DNA from: Paramecium octaurelia
Lineage: Eukaryota; Ciliophora; Oligohymenophorea; Peniculida; Parameciidae
Direction: 5' to 3'
Assembly: GCA_905182995.1 (NCBI GenBank)
Contig: CAJJDP010000035.1
Span: forward strand, 76,681 to 140,680
Length of the DNA stretch: 64,000 bases
Shown: in pieces, positions 35,103 through 47,426 of the stretch
Position numbering within the stretch: the first letter of the stretch is position 1
How the letters are laid out: every line of letters starts with the position of its first letter
Made by a program: the position numbers and the translations under genes
The notes under the pieces: model-generated
What the model was told of the DNA's origin: nothing
Databases searched by the model: none
Seen by the model: the letters and a program-made list of their open reading frames with translations, nothing else

Positions 35103-35571
35103 ATATTATATTTAATTTATTAATGTATAATCAAATTAAATGAGAAGTGAATTTGATTTCATTACTCTTAAACTCATTATAGATTATTGTATTTTCAGGA
35201 ACATACAATATAAGATGATCTAATAGTTGTTTAAATTTGAAATAATAATCTAGCATGCTTAATTATCTATATTTATAAGGCTTACTATTCTAAAGTCTAA
35301 ACTTCTGATATATAATATAGTCTATGATTATTTATGATTGCATTATTATTGTGTAATTTTCATAATAAAATCAAATTGTGAATGTTAATAAAATGATATT
35401 GTTTCTTCTTCTTAAATATTCAGATACTTGGTTTATTGTTAAATGTTAATTAATATGAACAAATGTCTGTCTTGACTTCATCAATAGGAATAAATCATTT
35501 TCGTTACATATTAATAATATTTAATTTATTTTAATTGAATATTAATAATAAGATATCCTTTTTATTGATAT
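35103..35571. other. AT-rich intergenic stretch
   Basis: No open frame of any substance on either strand; simple AT-rich spacer between two same-strand genes. Confidence 0.5.
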
Positions 35572-36480
35572 TCATCTATAAATGGTGGCTAATGTTTTGA
35601 AACTCTCTTTTAGATGACTTGATCTAAATGTTGATTAACCCAATCTTAATTTGTTGAGTTATATTGGATACAATTTAATAGATCGAGGTGACGAATATGC
35701 TGGTTCAGTTTTAAATCTTTAAGATGGTAACGCCGAATATCTTTACCCTTATTGCAATATCTTGGTTTGAGTTTGCTCTAGAATCAATTTCGTAGTTCTC
35801 GAGACACATTTATATTTGTTGATGGGCGACTTATTTTAACTAATGTATGATATTTTGATGTTTTCTTATTAAATTTGAGATTTTAGTTTATCTTAATACC
35901 TTTTTCTATTTGATAAACAGATTGAAAGTTTTCTTTATTGTTAAAACATATTAAATTTGTCGAAATATGGATCATGTTGATATTTGATTTATTTTTCACT
36001 CATTTTGCCGCTTAATGTACAATAACAACTACTTCTTCTTTTTCTCTTTTTATTTATATCCTTGTGTGGCTACTTGATTTACTTAGAGACTCCATTAAAA
36101 TCTTATTTAGAAGTCTTGAGCATTTTAAGTGTTTTGATGAGAGTTTTGCTTTTATTGATATCATAAATTCCTCTATAAAATTTGAGAATATCCACATTCT
36201 CTGTATTTTGTGTTTGTCTTCTCTTTTTCTCGTTCATTTCATACTCATGAATAGATTGTTTGGTTTTGTAATCAGGCAAAATATTTTTGAATCTAATCTA
36301 GAATTTGTTCAACTATCCAAATTCATTACCATAACAACTAAAGCTTCTGGTTTATTCTTGAAAACAATCCGAAAAATTTCTGCTTTCGAGATTTACAAAG
36401 CTTTGACAAATTTTATTTTTTTTTTCGAGGATTTCTCTTTTTATTGTTACATTCTTTCTATATCTTTCTCTCTTCATCAT
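35572..36480 (-). CDS. Hypothetical basic protein
   Basis: 302 aa, intronless, ATG at 36478-36480 and TGA at 35572-35574. Strongly basic, rich in Lys, Arg, Gln, Ser and Asn (MMKRERYRKNVTIKREI; NKKRKRRSSCYC). It may be disordered, nuclear or cytoskeletal. The long open plus-strand frame over 36064-36507 is its antisense shadow: a T-rich strand full of Phe, Leu, Ile and Ser. No domain recognised. Confidence 0.65.
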
Positions 36481-37050
36481 ACAGCTTCTTTTTATAATAA
36501 ATATTAATATTTAATAAAAGACATTCATTCATTATTGATTACTAAATTTTGGATTATAATCATAAATCTCCTAGATATAATTAGATTTTATAAGTATTAT
36601 ATGATGACTAGAAAAACTATCTTAGTTTATTTATTTATAATAACTTCAAGACACTTAATATTGGAATTTATCAATATATCATATTGGCTATTTTTCAGAA
36701 TATATCTATATTTTTTTTTGTTTTTAAATTATTTATTTCATTGTCTAAACAATTAATAATAAATAATCACAATATTAAAATCTTCTCTATGTTATCATTC
36801 TTATAGTATTACAACTACTATCCCATATAACTTACTTTTTAGGTAGTCTAAGAGGACTACTATAATGTTTAATTCAAGTTAATTGTAAATATAATATAAG
36901 TATGGTCTCCTTTTGATATTATTTTTATCTTAATAATTATCATAGCAATTCTCATATTTCTTCAAGCCTATATAAATTTTAATAATAATCTGAAAGTAAC
37001 TTTGTTCTTGAAATAAATACATCAACTATAAAATATATATTATATATATA
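36481..37050. other. AT-rich intergenic stretch
   Basis: About 570 bp with several short hydrophobic plus-strand frames typical of chance in T-rich DNA, including a TA-repeat-like run near 37031-37050. A short dyad (AGTAGTCC...GGACTACT-like) lies near 36841-36863. Nothing coding that I can support. Confidence 0.5.
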
Positions 37051-40000
37051 TCAAGGAGTACTATCTTCTTCAAAATACTGCTCCTCATTAATTTCAGATT
37101 CTGGTTTTGGTGGGTACTCATCAAGAGTTTGGATATGAATTTGATTTCCAGCAAGAAATGAAAGAGTGAAGTCCTGATCCTATATATAGAAATCAGCTAA
37201 TAATTGTTTAACCTAAGATTTGATATTATAAATTACTTAATTTATTTTAACCTTTTCCTCTTCGATTTATTCTTCTTCCTATTCTTTCTAATCATCTCCT
37301 GCTTCGCTCTGAGGATATTAAGATCCCTTTTAACTGGGTTCAGGTGCTTGTTCAATTTCTTCCTCCTTTCCAATGTTTTGAAAGTCTTCTTGGTTAAGTA
37401 CTTTTTCCAATTTTTCCCCAATAATAGTAACCACACAGTCTTAATTGAAATCATAAGGAACTTGATGGCCTTATTTTTGTGCATGCTAATGTCTATCTTT
37501 TTTCTCCTGATTCATCTCATAAATGAAGAATCCTAGTTCCTTATTTGTGAGATTGAAGACTGGAACATTAATTTCCTTAGTAGTTTTAACTAAAAATAAT
37601 GAAGATAATGTAATACTATTAATAGGTTCTTTGGGTGGTTCTTCTTTGATACCTTTTTTATTTCCTTTTCCACCTTTCTTTTCTTTTAACTTTTCTAATC
37701 TCTCTCTTTCTCTTTCAGCCTCTTCCTCTCTTAATTTCTTGAGTAGAGCAATAGCTTCGAAATCAGGAACAGTAATTTATTTTTAGATGTTGTATAATCC
37801 AAGGTTAGCATCATCTATCCAAAACAATCTTTGGGCATTTTAGATTTCTTATTTAACAATTTCAATAGTCTTAGGTCCATAATCTAAAAGTATCTTTCCT
37901 TCTTCAAGCTGAATATTGCCTTCAGGAACAAAAGGTGCTATGCTTGTAGTAACAACCTATACATGTTCTTAATTGGCTGGATCATATCCTTCAGGAAATG
38001 TGGTAATTAAATAATCTTATGGACAAATTAATCTTGCCTTTGGTTTTGGTTGTTCTGGGAGATGACTAATTCGAGTCAATCTTTAAGGAGGCTTTTCAGT
38101 TGACTCGTCTCTCAAAACATTCAGTAGATTTTTGATGACCTCTCTCACAGCTTCTGACACAAGATCACTTGGTATTTCATACATAGTTAAATAGAATGAT
38201 AATCCCAATTTACCTAACAAGACTATTGATGATAGATGTCCAGACAATTAGTCAATTGTCAATAACTTATCACCTGTCAGATCTCCACCTAAAATTAGAG
38301 TTCCTGTTCGATCTTAACATCCCATGAGATTGTGACATAATATATGAATATCTCTGGCAATGGCTGATGATAAAATAGTTTAATCTGCATTCATATGGAT
38401 GATAGAAGGATAGAATCTTGAAAAGAAATTCACTCTATCTCCAATGATATAAATATTTCCATAAGGTAATAGAGTTCTGTAAGGAGTTTTGGATTCAATA
38501 TCAGGTTCTTCTTCAGGGTAGCCAACTTCATCTGGGTAGAAGAACAGATTTTCTAATACTAAAACGCTATTTTCTTAATAGGTTTGAGTTTCTAATTGTT
38601 CATCCAAATTTTCAATGATAGCATCATTAAAATAGACAGGACATTCAACGTGAGTCTTTAACCATTCATAAAAGAACTTGGTTGAAGATGTAAACTTATA
38701 CTTTCCACTTGGATTGTCATAACTTACAAGTAACACTACAATCTTAGCTTATCTTTCCATCAATAGTTTGATAGTGTCAACACATTCTTAAAGTGTTGCT
38801 TAATCTAGATGACTTAGATCATAGTTCTTTTACTAGACTATTAATATTAATGAAATAGTACCTTATACAACTTCAACTTCCTTTTATTTGACTGGTTTCC
38901 CTTTGCCTTTTTTCTTAGCTGCTTCTTAAGCCAATCTTTCCTTTTCCAATCTTTCTTCTTCCAATCTCTTGTTTTCCTCTTCTTATTCTTTGAGTAATGT
39001 TTATTCAAACTTTTCTTTGAGTTCATAAACATCTGGTCTATTAGCTAATTTTAAATGAATCTTTAATCCAATTTTTTTTCCTTCGATATCTGAATCTTAA
39101 ATTGTTTTCTTTCTAAGTAGATCATAAAAATAATTAGGTTAATATCTTCTTCTTCTAAACACATTCCATTTTAATTCTGGTTTCATCATAGCTCCTACTT
39201 ATAATAATTGTCCATCATTTTCTAATTTGATAGCTGCTTATGCCAATGCTTCAGCCACCTTAGCTCCCAATTTAGTTTTATACTCCTCAATCAATTCTTT
39301 TTCCATTTCATCATTCCACTTCTTCTTTTTTGCATTCTTTAACCAATTTGCTTTCATTTTATTGAATTCATCCAATTTAGCTTTAGCCTTTTCTGGTGTT
39401 AAATCCTCAGGTTCATGAAATGTATATTCCCACATTTGCAATTCCTTACGCATATCCTCTGATAATTGAGGAACTTGATTAGCCACATCTCCTAATAATT
39501 CCTTTACTACGCTGTAAATAGGATTTCTAGAGATTGGTACTTTCTTGGCCAACTTAACCCACAATTCCAATTTACGTAATACTAGATCTTTAACTTCTTC
39601 TTCATCTATGGTATGACACGATTATCTTAGCAATTTAACATCACCATTCCAAGGTATATCCTATTTCAATAGTTAACAAATTTCGTCTGATGAGAAATTA
39701 AAGAAGTTCATAATTTCATGAGTAAACCATAATTATTCTCCCAAATTGAGTTCTTCAAATTCTATTTTGAATTATTCAGGATCACTTAGATCTGGTTTAG
39801 GCGGAGGTGGTGTTTTGACTTCTTCAAATATATCATCAACTATTTCAGTGGCTATTTTCAATGCGAACTTGTTTTTCACTTATTTCTGAAATTCCTTTCT
39901 TCCATTAGTTAATTCATCATCTATAAATGAAATGCCTGTCAATTTCAAATTAGGTAATTAAGTCAAACATGGAGGCTCACATTTCAATTCCCATTCCTCA

Positions 40001-40536
40001 TTAAATACACCTGCTTGTTTGGATAGAAAACTGAACACAAATTTGATTCTTTCTCCTGGTTTGATGACATTTTAATCATGATGACAAAAGAACCTCTCTT
40101 CATTTATGTCTTAGATTGAATTAGGCTACTTCCTTACGCTCTCAATTCGCTTCCACTCATAATAAATAGCTGCACTTCCATTATTTGAAACAACTACATT
40201 ATCATAACCAACTGTTTCAGTTTTAACCAAAAATGATATATGCTCTTTCTTCATTTACAACTTAACATATAGAATTCGAATTGATACCTAAGGACCCTCT
40301 ACTTCATTCTTCTTCTCCTCCTCATCTAATTCAGAAATTCTGCTGACTGGTCCCTTGGGTGTACTTGCCCGTGGATCTTAAACTCTACTTATCTAGGACT
40401 GTACTCCTGAACCAGGCTTCTTTATTGGTCCTGGGATGGACGGAAAGAGCTTCGATTATTTTTATGATTCGTCTGTCCTCCTTTTAATGTAGAATGTCTT
40501 CTTTTTTGGCTAAGTTTGAATAAAACTATCTTCCAT
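37051..40536 (-). CDS. MYCBPAP/FAP147-like ciliary protein with PGK-like region
   Basis: 1161 aa, intronless. The N-terminus is disordered and basic (to about residue 95). An immunoglobulin-like ASH/MSP-type domain follows (ISFLVKTETVGYDNVVVSNN, KPGERIKFVFSFLSKQAGVF). A MYCBPAP-type helical region spans residues about 200-480 (FALKIATEIVDDIFEE, WEYTFHEPEDLTPEKAKAKL). After a Lys/Glu-rich linker comes a phosphoglycerate-kinase-like region about 560-850 (VLVLENLFFYPDE like the PGK LLLENLRFH motif; TLILGGDLTGDKLLTID like IIGG..DK; IVLLGKLGLSF), and then an acidic tail. MYCBPAP is a central-apparatus protein of motile cilia. The family call rests on remembered motifs. The PGK-like part is probably non-catalytic, since the usual substrate-binding N-terminal motifs are not obvious. 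Confidence 0.75.
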
Positions 40537-40562
40537 AATATTATAAATATAATTAATATAAA

Positions 40563-42890
40563 TCAAACAATTATTTCATCAACTTCTCCTTCATTATCAT
40601 CTATCTTCTAACTAGGAACTTCTGACATGTTCCTAAATTCGTCATCATTTCCTCTCTTTTTCATCAACATCACAACACCATATCCAATTAGCATACCCAC
40701 GAGCAAACTTATCAAACAAGCAATCATAACCTTCTTCTTTCTCCATCCCAAATAGAAATCCCCTATTTTAGATGCCTAACAGTGATCTCCAGAATATCCA
40801 AACCAACAATAGCATTCATGTTCAATACAAACTCCATGTTCCGAACATCTTTTTGTGCATTCACTCAACAACATCAATTAGTAAGGATCTTCCTCCTTTT
40901 ATGCCTTTGGTGGTACCATAGTTAATTAATAATTAGTCATATTTTGGTCATTACTCTCAAGACTTTTGGTCTAAGATCGTCTTGTTCTCTTAAACACATT
41001 CTCCTAATCGAAATTCTCATCATAAACATCTTCTTCCCCCTCATCCTCAGATGATTCTTAGTAATTCTACTGTTTCTTAAATTTATGACCTGTTGATATG
41101 AAATCCTGCATATTTACATTAGTGGTCCCTGTTTCAGGTTCGTTATCATCATCCTTAAGCAACTACCAGATAGATTTATACTCATCAGACGAAGACACAA
41201 CCGCACAATCAGGACCACTAAATCCATACTCACATTCACATAACCCTGTATAATAATTACATTTCCCATGACGATTGCATTTATTCTTACATATTTCCTC
41301 TTCTTTCTTTTCCTCCTCCTTAGGATCCTCCCCACATGTTGAACCACTAAACCCTTCTTTGCACTTGCATTTCCCATCCAACTAACATTCTCCATGTTCA
41401 GCATCGGTACAATTGCTTGGACAAGGTATTTACAATTGACAGACTGTTCCTGTGAATCCTGGATAACATCTGCAATACCCATTACTTAAGCAAGTACCTT
41501 ATCCTAAACAATTCTATCTGCATAACACTTTCATTGTACAATCTATACCCTGCCAGCCCTATTGACAACTGCAATGACCAGCTCTGCAGACTCCTCCATT
41601 TCTACAGGGAGGACAATATTCATTTGAATTAAGTAACACTGCTGTCAGTGAATCGCTACATGTTTTGTCTAATTTACACCCACCGAAATGAATTAACAAT
41701 TGACCTGCAAATGCCATCCCTGCAAACTCTACAGACTTTAAATTCTTTTTCTTAAAAGCATTCACAGTACTAAAGTGATTTGTAGTAGTATCAAAAGCAT
41801 ATAAATCATTATAGCATTCGTATGTCTTTGGATTACACCCTCCTGCCACAAATATTCTATGATCATATTCAGCCAAGGCTGCTCCTTGTCTTGGAGATGG
41901 CACCTTGCCTGCTGGTTCCTTTTTTTCCCAAGTCAAATCCTCATTAATAGTGTATACATCATCGAGTACGACTCCAGTGGCATACCCTCCAAATATATAG
42001 ACAACACCGTGATGAGAAACCATTGAGAAACTCTCCCTCCCTATAGGAATGTCACCACTTACAACTGGCTTTAACCATTGCTCACCTACAATGTCAAGAA
42101 CGTATACATCGTTTGAGTATCTCTCACCCATAAACCCTCCAAATACTATACCTCCTATGGCTGTCAAAACCATCTTGTGTCCTGCTCTTGGTGTTGGAAC
42201 TATGCCTGGCCAAAACAATTGATTCCAACTTTTACTCTCTAGATCAAATACGAACAGATCATTGGTCAATCCCTATAATGTATATCCTCCAAATATAAAG
42301 AGCTTTGCTCCATTCACTAATGCTCCAAATCCAGTTCTACCCACTGGGGGAATGCCAAAAACTCTAGGAGAGGTCCAAACACGAGTTCTCGCATCGAATA
42401 GAAAAAGATCATCAAAGCATTTTATGTCCAAAAAACACCCTCCAAATACAACTATTATATCTCCTATAGCATGCATAGAATGTCCTCCTCTGTTTCTTGG
42501 AAAACTCTCGTAAGCAATCAAAGGAGTCCATTCGAATTCTTTCAATACTTATTCAGGTCTCTCTTCAGTCTTCTTCTTCTTATCATCATCCTCCTCTTCC
42601 TTAGGTACATATTTGACTCGAGTAATATCGTTTAAATTCATGAGGTATGTTTATCCACTGGCAGGATCAGTGGACTTTAAAAACCAACTTCCATCTGTTA
42701 ATTAATAGAGTGTTCCAACTTTAATCGAATACTCTTTGGGTTTTTCTTCATCCTCATCTATTTCATCTACACATTCAAATTAAGGAGCAGGATTTTTTTC
42801 TAATTTATTTTTACTTCTCCCAAACCTAGCTATCAAAACGGGTTCATATTAACAATTAATTAAGCACAATAATAAAATTTATAATAACAT
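40563..42890 (-). CDS. Kelch-EGF type I membrane protein
   Basis: 775 aa, intronless. Signal peptide MLLQILLLCLINCQ. Kelch beta-propeller units follow (RGGHSMHAIGDIIVVFGGC, FGALVNGAKLFIFGGYTL, AGHKMVLTAIGGIVFGGFMG, SMVSHHGVVYIFGGYATG, AALAEYDHRIFVAGGC, FAGMAFAGQLLIHFGGC): six blades. EGF-like Cys modules come next (CRNGGVCRAGHCSCQQGWQG, CLSNGYCRCYPGFTG, CQLDGKCKCKEGFSG, CNYYTGLCECEYGFSG), an acidic spacer, one more EGF module, a membrane helix (VMIACLISLLVGMLIGYGVV) and a 40-residue cytosolic tail. Attractin-like layout; probably a cell-surface adhesion or recognition protein. The stop lies 26 nt from the start of the next gene. Confidence 0.92.
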
Positions 42891-42904
42891 AAAATATTAT
42901 ATTC

Positions 42905-43957
42905 ATGTTCTTAACCACATTCATTAAATCGCATTTTACTAAATTAAGTGTACCCGTTTTCAACTCTCACTCAGGCACGAGAATAGATAAATTTCTTATT
43001 GCTGACCTCAACCGCAGTTGGAATGAAGTCTAAAAATTAATTAGGAATGGCGAAATTAATGTTAATAACAAAAAGATTAAAGATCACCAATTCTTATTAA
43101 AAGAAGGAGATGTGGTTACTTATTGGAATAAATTAAAGAAATAAGCTGACACCTAATTAAGACCTGTTCCTAACATTTAAGCCTATGAAGAGTTAAAAAA
43201 AATGATTCTGTATGAAAATGATTAAATTATCATTCTCAATAAAAAACATGGGTATGCATCACAAGGAGGAGCTAACCCAAATTACAACATACCAGAGATT
43301 CTAAATCTATATTTTAAAAACTTCTACATTATTCATAGATTAGACCAATTAACATCTGGACTTTTGATCATTGCTAAAAATAAAGATATAGCCACAGAAA
43401 TAAGTACGATCATTTAAGAAAAAGCCTTTATCACAAAAAAATATATTGCTGTGGTTTAAGGTCTAATTAAAGTCTAAAAAGGTTTAATTGACCGTCCATT
43501 ATTATTTAATACTAATAATCAAAAATAAACTTGTTATAATGAGGAACAACTATTAGAAGGCAAATATCTACCTGCAAGAACCTCTTATGAAGTCATCGAA
43601 GAATATTAATATCAAGATGAAATGTATTCCATCCTTGATTTACAAATTTTTGAAGGTCGTAAACATTAAATTAGAGCACACTTAAGCTAAGTCCTAAAAA
43701 CTCCAATACTATTTGATCAGAAATATGGATTCTAGTTTACTAAAACTAATCGGGATTTACAGACATCAATCTTTGGTGAAAATTAAGGAATAATGCTCTA
43801 GGCAAAAAGGATTGTATTTTAGAATTTTCCTGTTGATATTAATGAATCATTTTATTAAAATTCAAATGGGACAATTATTTAAAAAAATGGAAAATTAGAA
43901 ATCGAGGCTACTTTTTCTACTGAATTTGAATCTCTTTTTTAAAAATTATCAAAATGA
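42905..43957 (+). CDS. RluA-family RNA pseudouridine synthase
   Basis: 350 aa, intronless. An S4-like N-terminal domain (RIDKFLIADL, KLIRNGEINVNNKKI, LLKEGDVVTYW) precedes the catalytic domain with IIILNKKHGYASQGG and the signature FYIIHRLDQLTSGLLI, whose Asp is the nucleophile. Later EGRKHQIRAHLSQVLKTPIL is the RluA-specific conserved stretch. It isomerises uridine to pseudouridine in rRNA or mRNA. The N-terminus MFLTTFIKSHFTKLSV is amphipathic and lacks acids, so mitochondrial targeting is possible. Start codon only 14 nt from that of the divergent kelch gene. Confidence 0.93.
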
Positions 43958-44125
43958 ATAGTCTATTTTTATTAATTTTTTAATACATTAGAGTTATATC
44001 TATCTAAAAGTTATTTTATGTAAGAATTTTAATCTACATACTCTTGCTTTAATAGAATCATATGGTGATTAAAGAAGAAAACCAATAAAATAAGAATAAT
44101 GATAATCTATTATTTATTATACTAT

Positions 44126-46730
44126 TCATTTTGTATCCAAAAAGAACTTATAGGTTTTTAACCTTCTTTAATCTGCATCTATAGATTCCTTTAAAAATTT
44201 AGTTAAGATATCGTGTTAGGACTTTAATAAGGTATTCTCACATAGTTAGATATATGAATCAATATTGTCATTAATTGGATATAGGGAATGATAGAATTCC
44301 TTTGCATATTCTGCACTCTTAGTTGAAAATATTGTGGGTAAGACTTCGAAATACTTCTACTCATACGTTTGCAATTATTCTAAATAAATTTTATGATTAA
44401 ATGCAGCCATTGCTTCTCTAACCATTGGAATACTTTCTTCTTTGTTATAATTAATGAAATAATCCCAAAGTTTATCGAAGTTAAATAGACTTTCTAAAAA
44501 TCGTTTTTGTAGTCTGACTTCATCTGTTCCATCCCTTTAAGCCCATTTTTCAAATAGCTACCATTTTTGTTCTTTGGGAATGTTAAGATTAGCAAATATG
44601 TTTCTAATTATTCTCCATCCATTTGACAACCCTATGAAACCGAATTCTGCATCATCTGAATTAATGTGCTATAACAAGAATTCCAAATTTTATTGAGATG
44701 TGCCCCATAATGCCAAATAATCTACTAATATTAATCTTTTGTTTTTATTTTCCTTTGGACACTTTCTTAATAATTCGATAATCACATCAGCCAATTCATT
44801 CTCAAAGGTTTATCTATGCTTGATTGGACAATAAAACGAGACACCTCCAGTACACCATTCTAAAACCATTTAAAGAACTGCATCATCAGTTTCATTCAGT
44901 AATGATTTCAAAACTCCATTGATGAATGTAGTAAAACCAGTAAGTCCATCCCTAACTTAATCCCAAATAGATCTCAAGACCAAGACTCTATTGATAGTTG
45001 AGAGATTAGAGAGATTCTTTAAGAAAAAGTCTGCTTATTATTATGAATATGAAGTTTTTATGAATGAACCATCATCAAAATTTAAGAGTACGTAAGCATT
45101 CTAATGTTCAAATTCTAAGACAGTCTCTTCAGTTGGATTTAATTAAATGAGTTTGACTTCTAATTCTTTGCCATCTTTATCATACAATCCAACTTTGAAC
45201 ATTTGATTTCTTAAGGTTGGATGTAAGTCTTTAAGAGTTGCTGTTTATTTGAATGTATAGCTTTTTTCATTGACTGAGATAAGTTCAACCAAATTTAAAC
45301 CAGCCTTCATAATCCAATCTTATTACCACTAAAGTAAATAGTCTCCTTCAAATTGTTATTTCAAAACTCCAAAGAAATCAGCAAGAGTTGTATTTGAATA
45401 TTGATACTTGTTAAAATATTATCCCATTGCTTGACTGAATTTTTGTTCTCCCATCATAGTGAATAACTGTTTTAATAAGGCTGCACCTTTAGCATATGTA
45501 ATGCCATCAAAAATATTGTCTGCTTGATCAGTATTCTGAACATCGCAGAAGATGGGATGAGTAGTGTTTCTCTGATCTGTTATATAACCCCAGATTTTAC
45601 TCTTTAAGAATTCAACCCAATGATCGATAGGGATGTTGTGAACTTTTGTTTAGCATAAATGTGATATGAATTCTGCAAAACTCTCATTCAACCATAAATC
45701 ATCCCACCATTTCATTGTTACCAAATCTCCAAACCACATATGAGAAAGCTCATGCAACAGAACATTTCCTCTTTATGCAACTTAATCTATGGGCACTTCC
45801 TCTTTGAATATTTGATTATCATTTATAGTAACAGCTCCAGCATTTTCCATTGCTCCTGTAGCATATTCTGGACAAAATATTTGATCGTATTTGCTAAATG
45901 GATATGGAAATTAGAATAGTTATTCATAATATTTCATACCATCCTTTGTTAGTTTAAAAATGTCATTGCTATCTCCTTACAAAAATTATTTCAAAGAAAC
46001 CCGACAAAACAAACTCATTTCAATTCCATTGTGCAATTCTTCACATTTTATCTCCTCGTAAGGTCCTGCAACAATAGCATAGAGATAAGTGGATAATTTC
46101 TTAGTTTTCACGAATTCCTATATTTAATAATCATCCTTATGTTGAATGTAGCCTAATTCTTAGACCAATGCCAATTCTACATTTTACATATTCCCATCTA
46201 CTTTCTTCTCATTACTTATTATCTTCCATTCCTTGGGAGCCTGAGCTATCAACTTAAGAGTGCCTTTTAAATTTAATTTATTTAAAACCTTTTAAATCTG
46301 GTTGATCAAAGCATGGAAACATCTTGGAAAAGTGATAAGGTTCGCATTATGAATAAAGGTATTACTATTCATCTGAATCAATAAATGAATGCAATCCATA
46401 ACCTGTGGTAGAATACTCGTTCTCAAAATTTACTATAATAACATCACTTAAAATTTTACTTCTTATTTCAGTCTGACCTTAAAGATTTTCTTAGCCAACC
46501 AATGTAATGAATCCATCTTCCAATTTCCATTCAACTGCATTACCATTCACTGTTACTCCATCAAGTTTACCGCCTTACCAATCAAGGAATAATCCATCAC
46601 TTTTGTGTATTTGAACAGATATGAATATTACTCCTCTATAAACCTTTCCTCTTAACAATTCTACATATATTCTGTAATCAACTTATGAAAGTGATTCTGA
46701 TCTCTTAAAAGCCTATTGTTTTGTAAGCAT
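44126..46730 (-). CDS. M1-family zinc aminopeptidase
   Basis: 859 aa with one 25-nt intron ending AAG (46264-46288), required to join DQPDLKG to TLKLIAQAP. Family marks: substrate-exopeptidase motif [12 protein letters not shown], and the zinc site [20 protein letters not shown] followed by WLNESFAEF, with the HExxH histidines and the distal Glu in NE. The N-terminal saddle domain ([20 protein letters not shown]) and the C-terminal helical ERAP1-like domain are both present, so it is full length (puromycin-sensitive/aminopeptidase N class). No signal peptide, hence cytosolic. It trims N-terminal residues from peptides. Confidence 0.94.
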
Positions 46731-46951
46731 AATAGATATATTAATAATTATTATTTAATATTTAATATTTAAATCAGCAACACTTATTTAATGTACACTC
46801 AGAAATTGAATATCACTCATAATTACCAATTTCACACTAGCCCTATGCAATTTATCAATTTATTGTGGAGCATATCAGGTTCTTATATAAAATAAAATTA
46901 TTGATTGATTTCAATTTAGTTTGATTCGTTTTTTAATATAATATTAATTTT

Positions 46952-47313
46952 ATGAAGGTATAACTAATAGGCCTTCTTCTGTTTTATTTGGTTACTTGCA
47001 AAAACATACCATTATAATTAGAGATTGGGTTAATTCAATTTGAAGATCTCTAGCCTGGAAAACTTTAATATTAAGTATGACAAATTGCAAATGAAAAATA
47101 AAGGAAATTTAATTTGATCAGCCATTTATCCGTGTCCCTTAGGTTGCTTTAACAATTAATAGTCTAATGAATCATAATTCTTAGGTGTATTTCAGCAAGA
47201 TTTACAATGTGACCACTGATGGTACTCTATTCCACACTAAGTCTAGGATTTACAGTTGGAGTTTTGAGTGGAACAGAGTAATCCCTAGAATATCGCTACA
47301 TGGCTATCGTTGA
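46952..47313 (+). CDS. H-type lectin-domain secreted protein, probably interrupted
   Basis: 110 aa with a 29-nt intron (47075-47103). Signal peptide MKVQLIGLLLFYLVTC. It is followed by IQFDQPFIRVPQVALTI and VYFSKIYNVTTDGTLFHTK, matching the beta-strand pattern of H-type (Helix pomatia agglutinin-like) lectins that Paramecium has in many copies. The frame ends at TGA 47311-47313 soon after YSWSFEWNRV, while YMAIVDDRVQVNC, a typical continuation, is open in another frame from about 47296. Probably a one-base frame change: a sequencing error or recent decay. Confidence 0.6.
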
Positions 47314-47426
47314 TGATAGAGTCTAAGTGAATTGCCTTAATTTTAAAGTCAAAGAAATTGTGTTCATTCCTTATCTAAAGTATTCGCATCTAAAATCTCT
47401 AGATAGTTTGTCAAGGTACCTAAATC

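Noticed and set aside
36064-36507. 147-codon plus-strand frame without TAA, TAG or TGA
   Set aside because: It is the T-rich antisense of the intact minus-strand gene 35572-36480; composition is Phe/Leu/Ile/Ser without family likeness, whereas the minus strand is a single frame with normal codon use.
37204-39418. Several hydrophobic plus-strand frames
   Set aside because: All lie opposite the 37051-40536 gene, whose minus-strand frame carries coherent domains throughout.
41114-41482. Overlapping minus-strand frame with Val/Met-rich sequence
   Set aside because: It is a shifted reading of the EGF modules of the kelch-EGF gene; the true frame has the Cys spacing.
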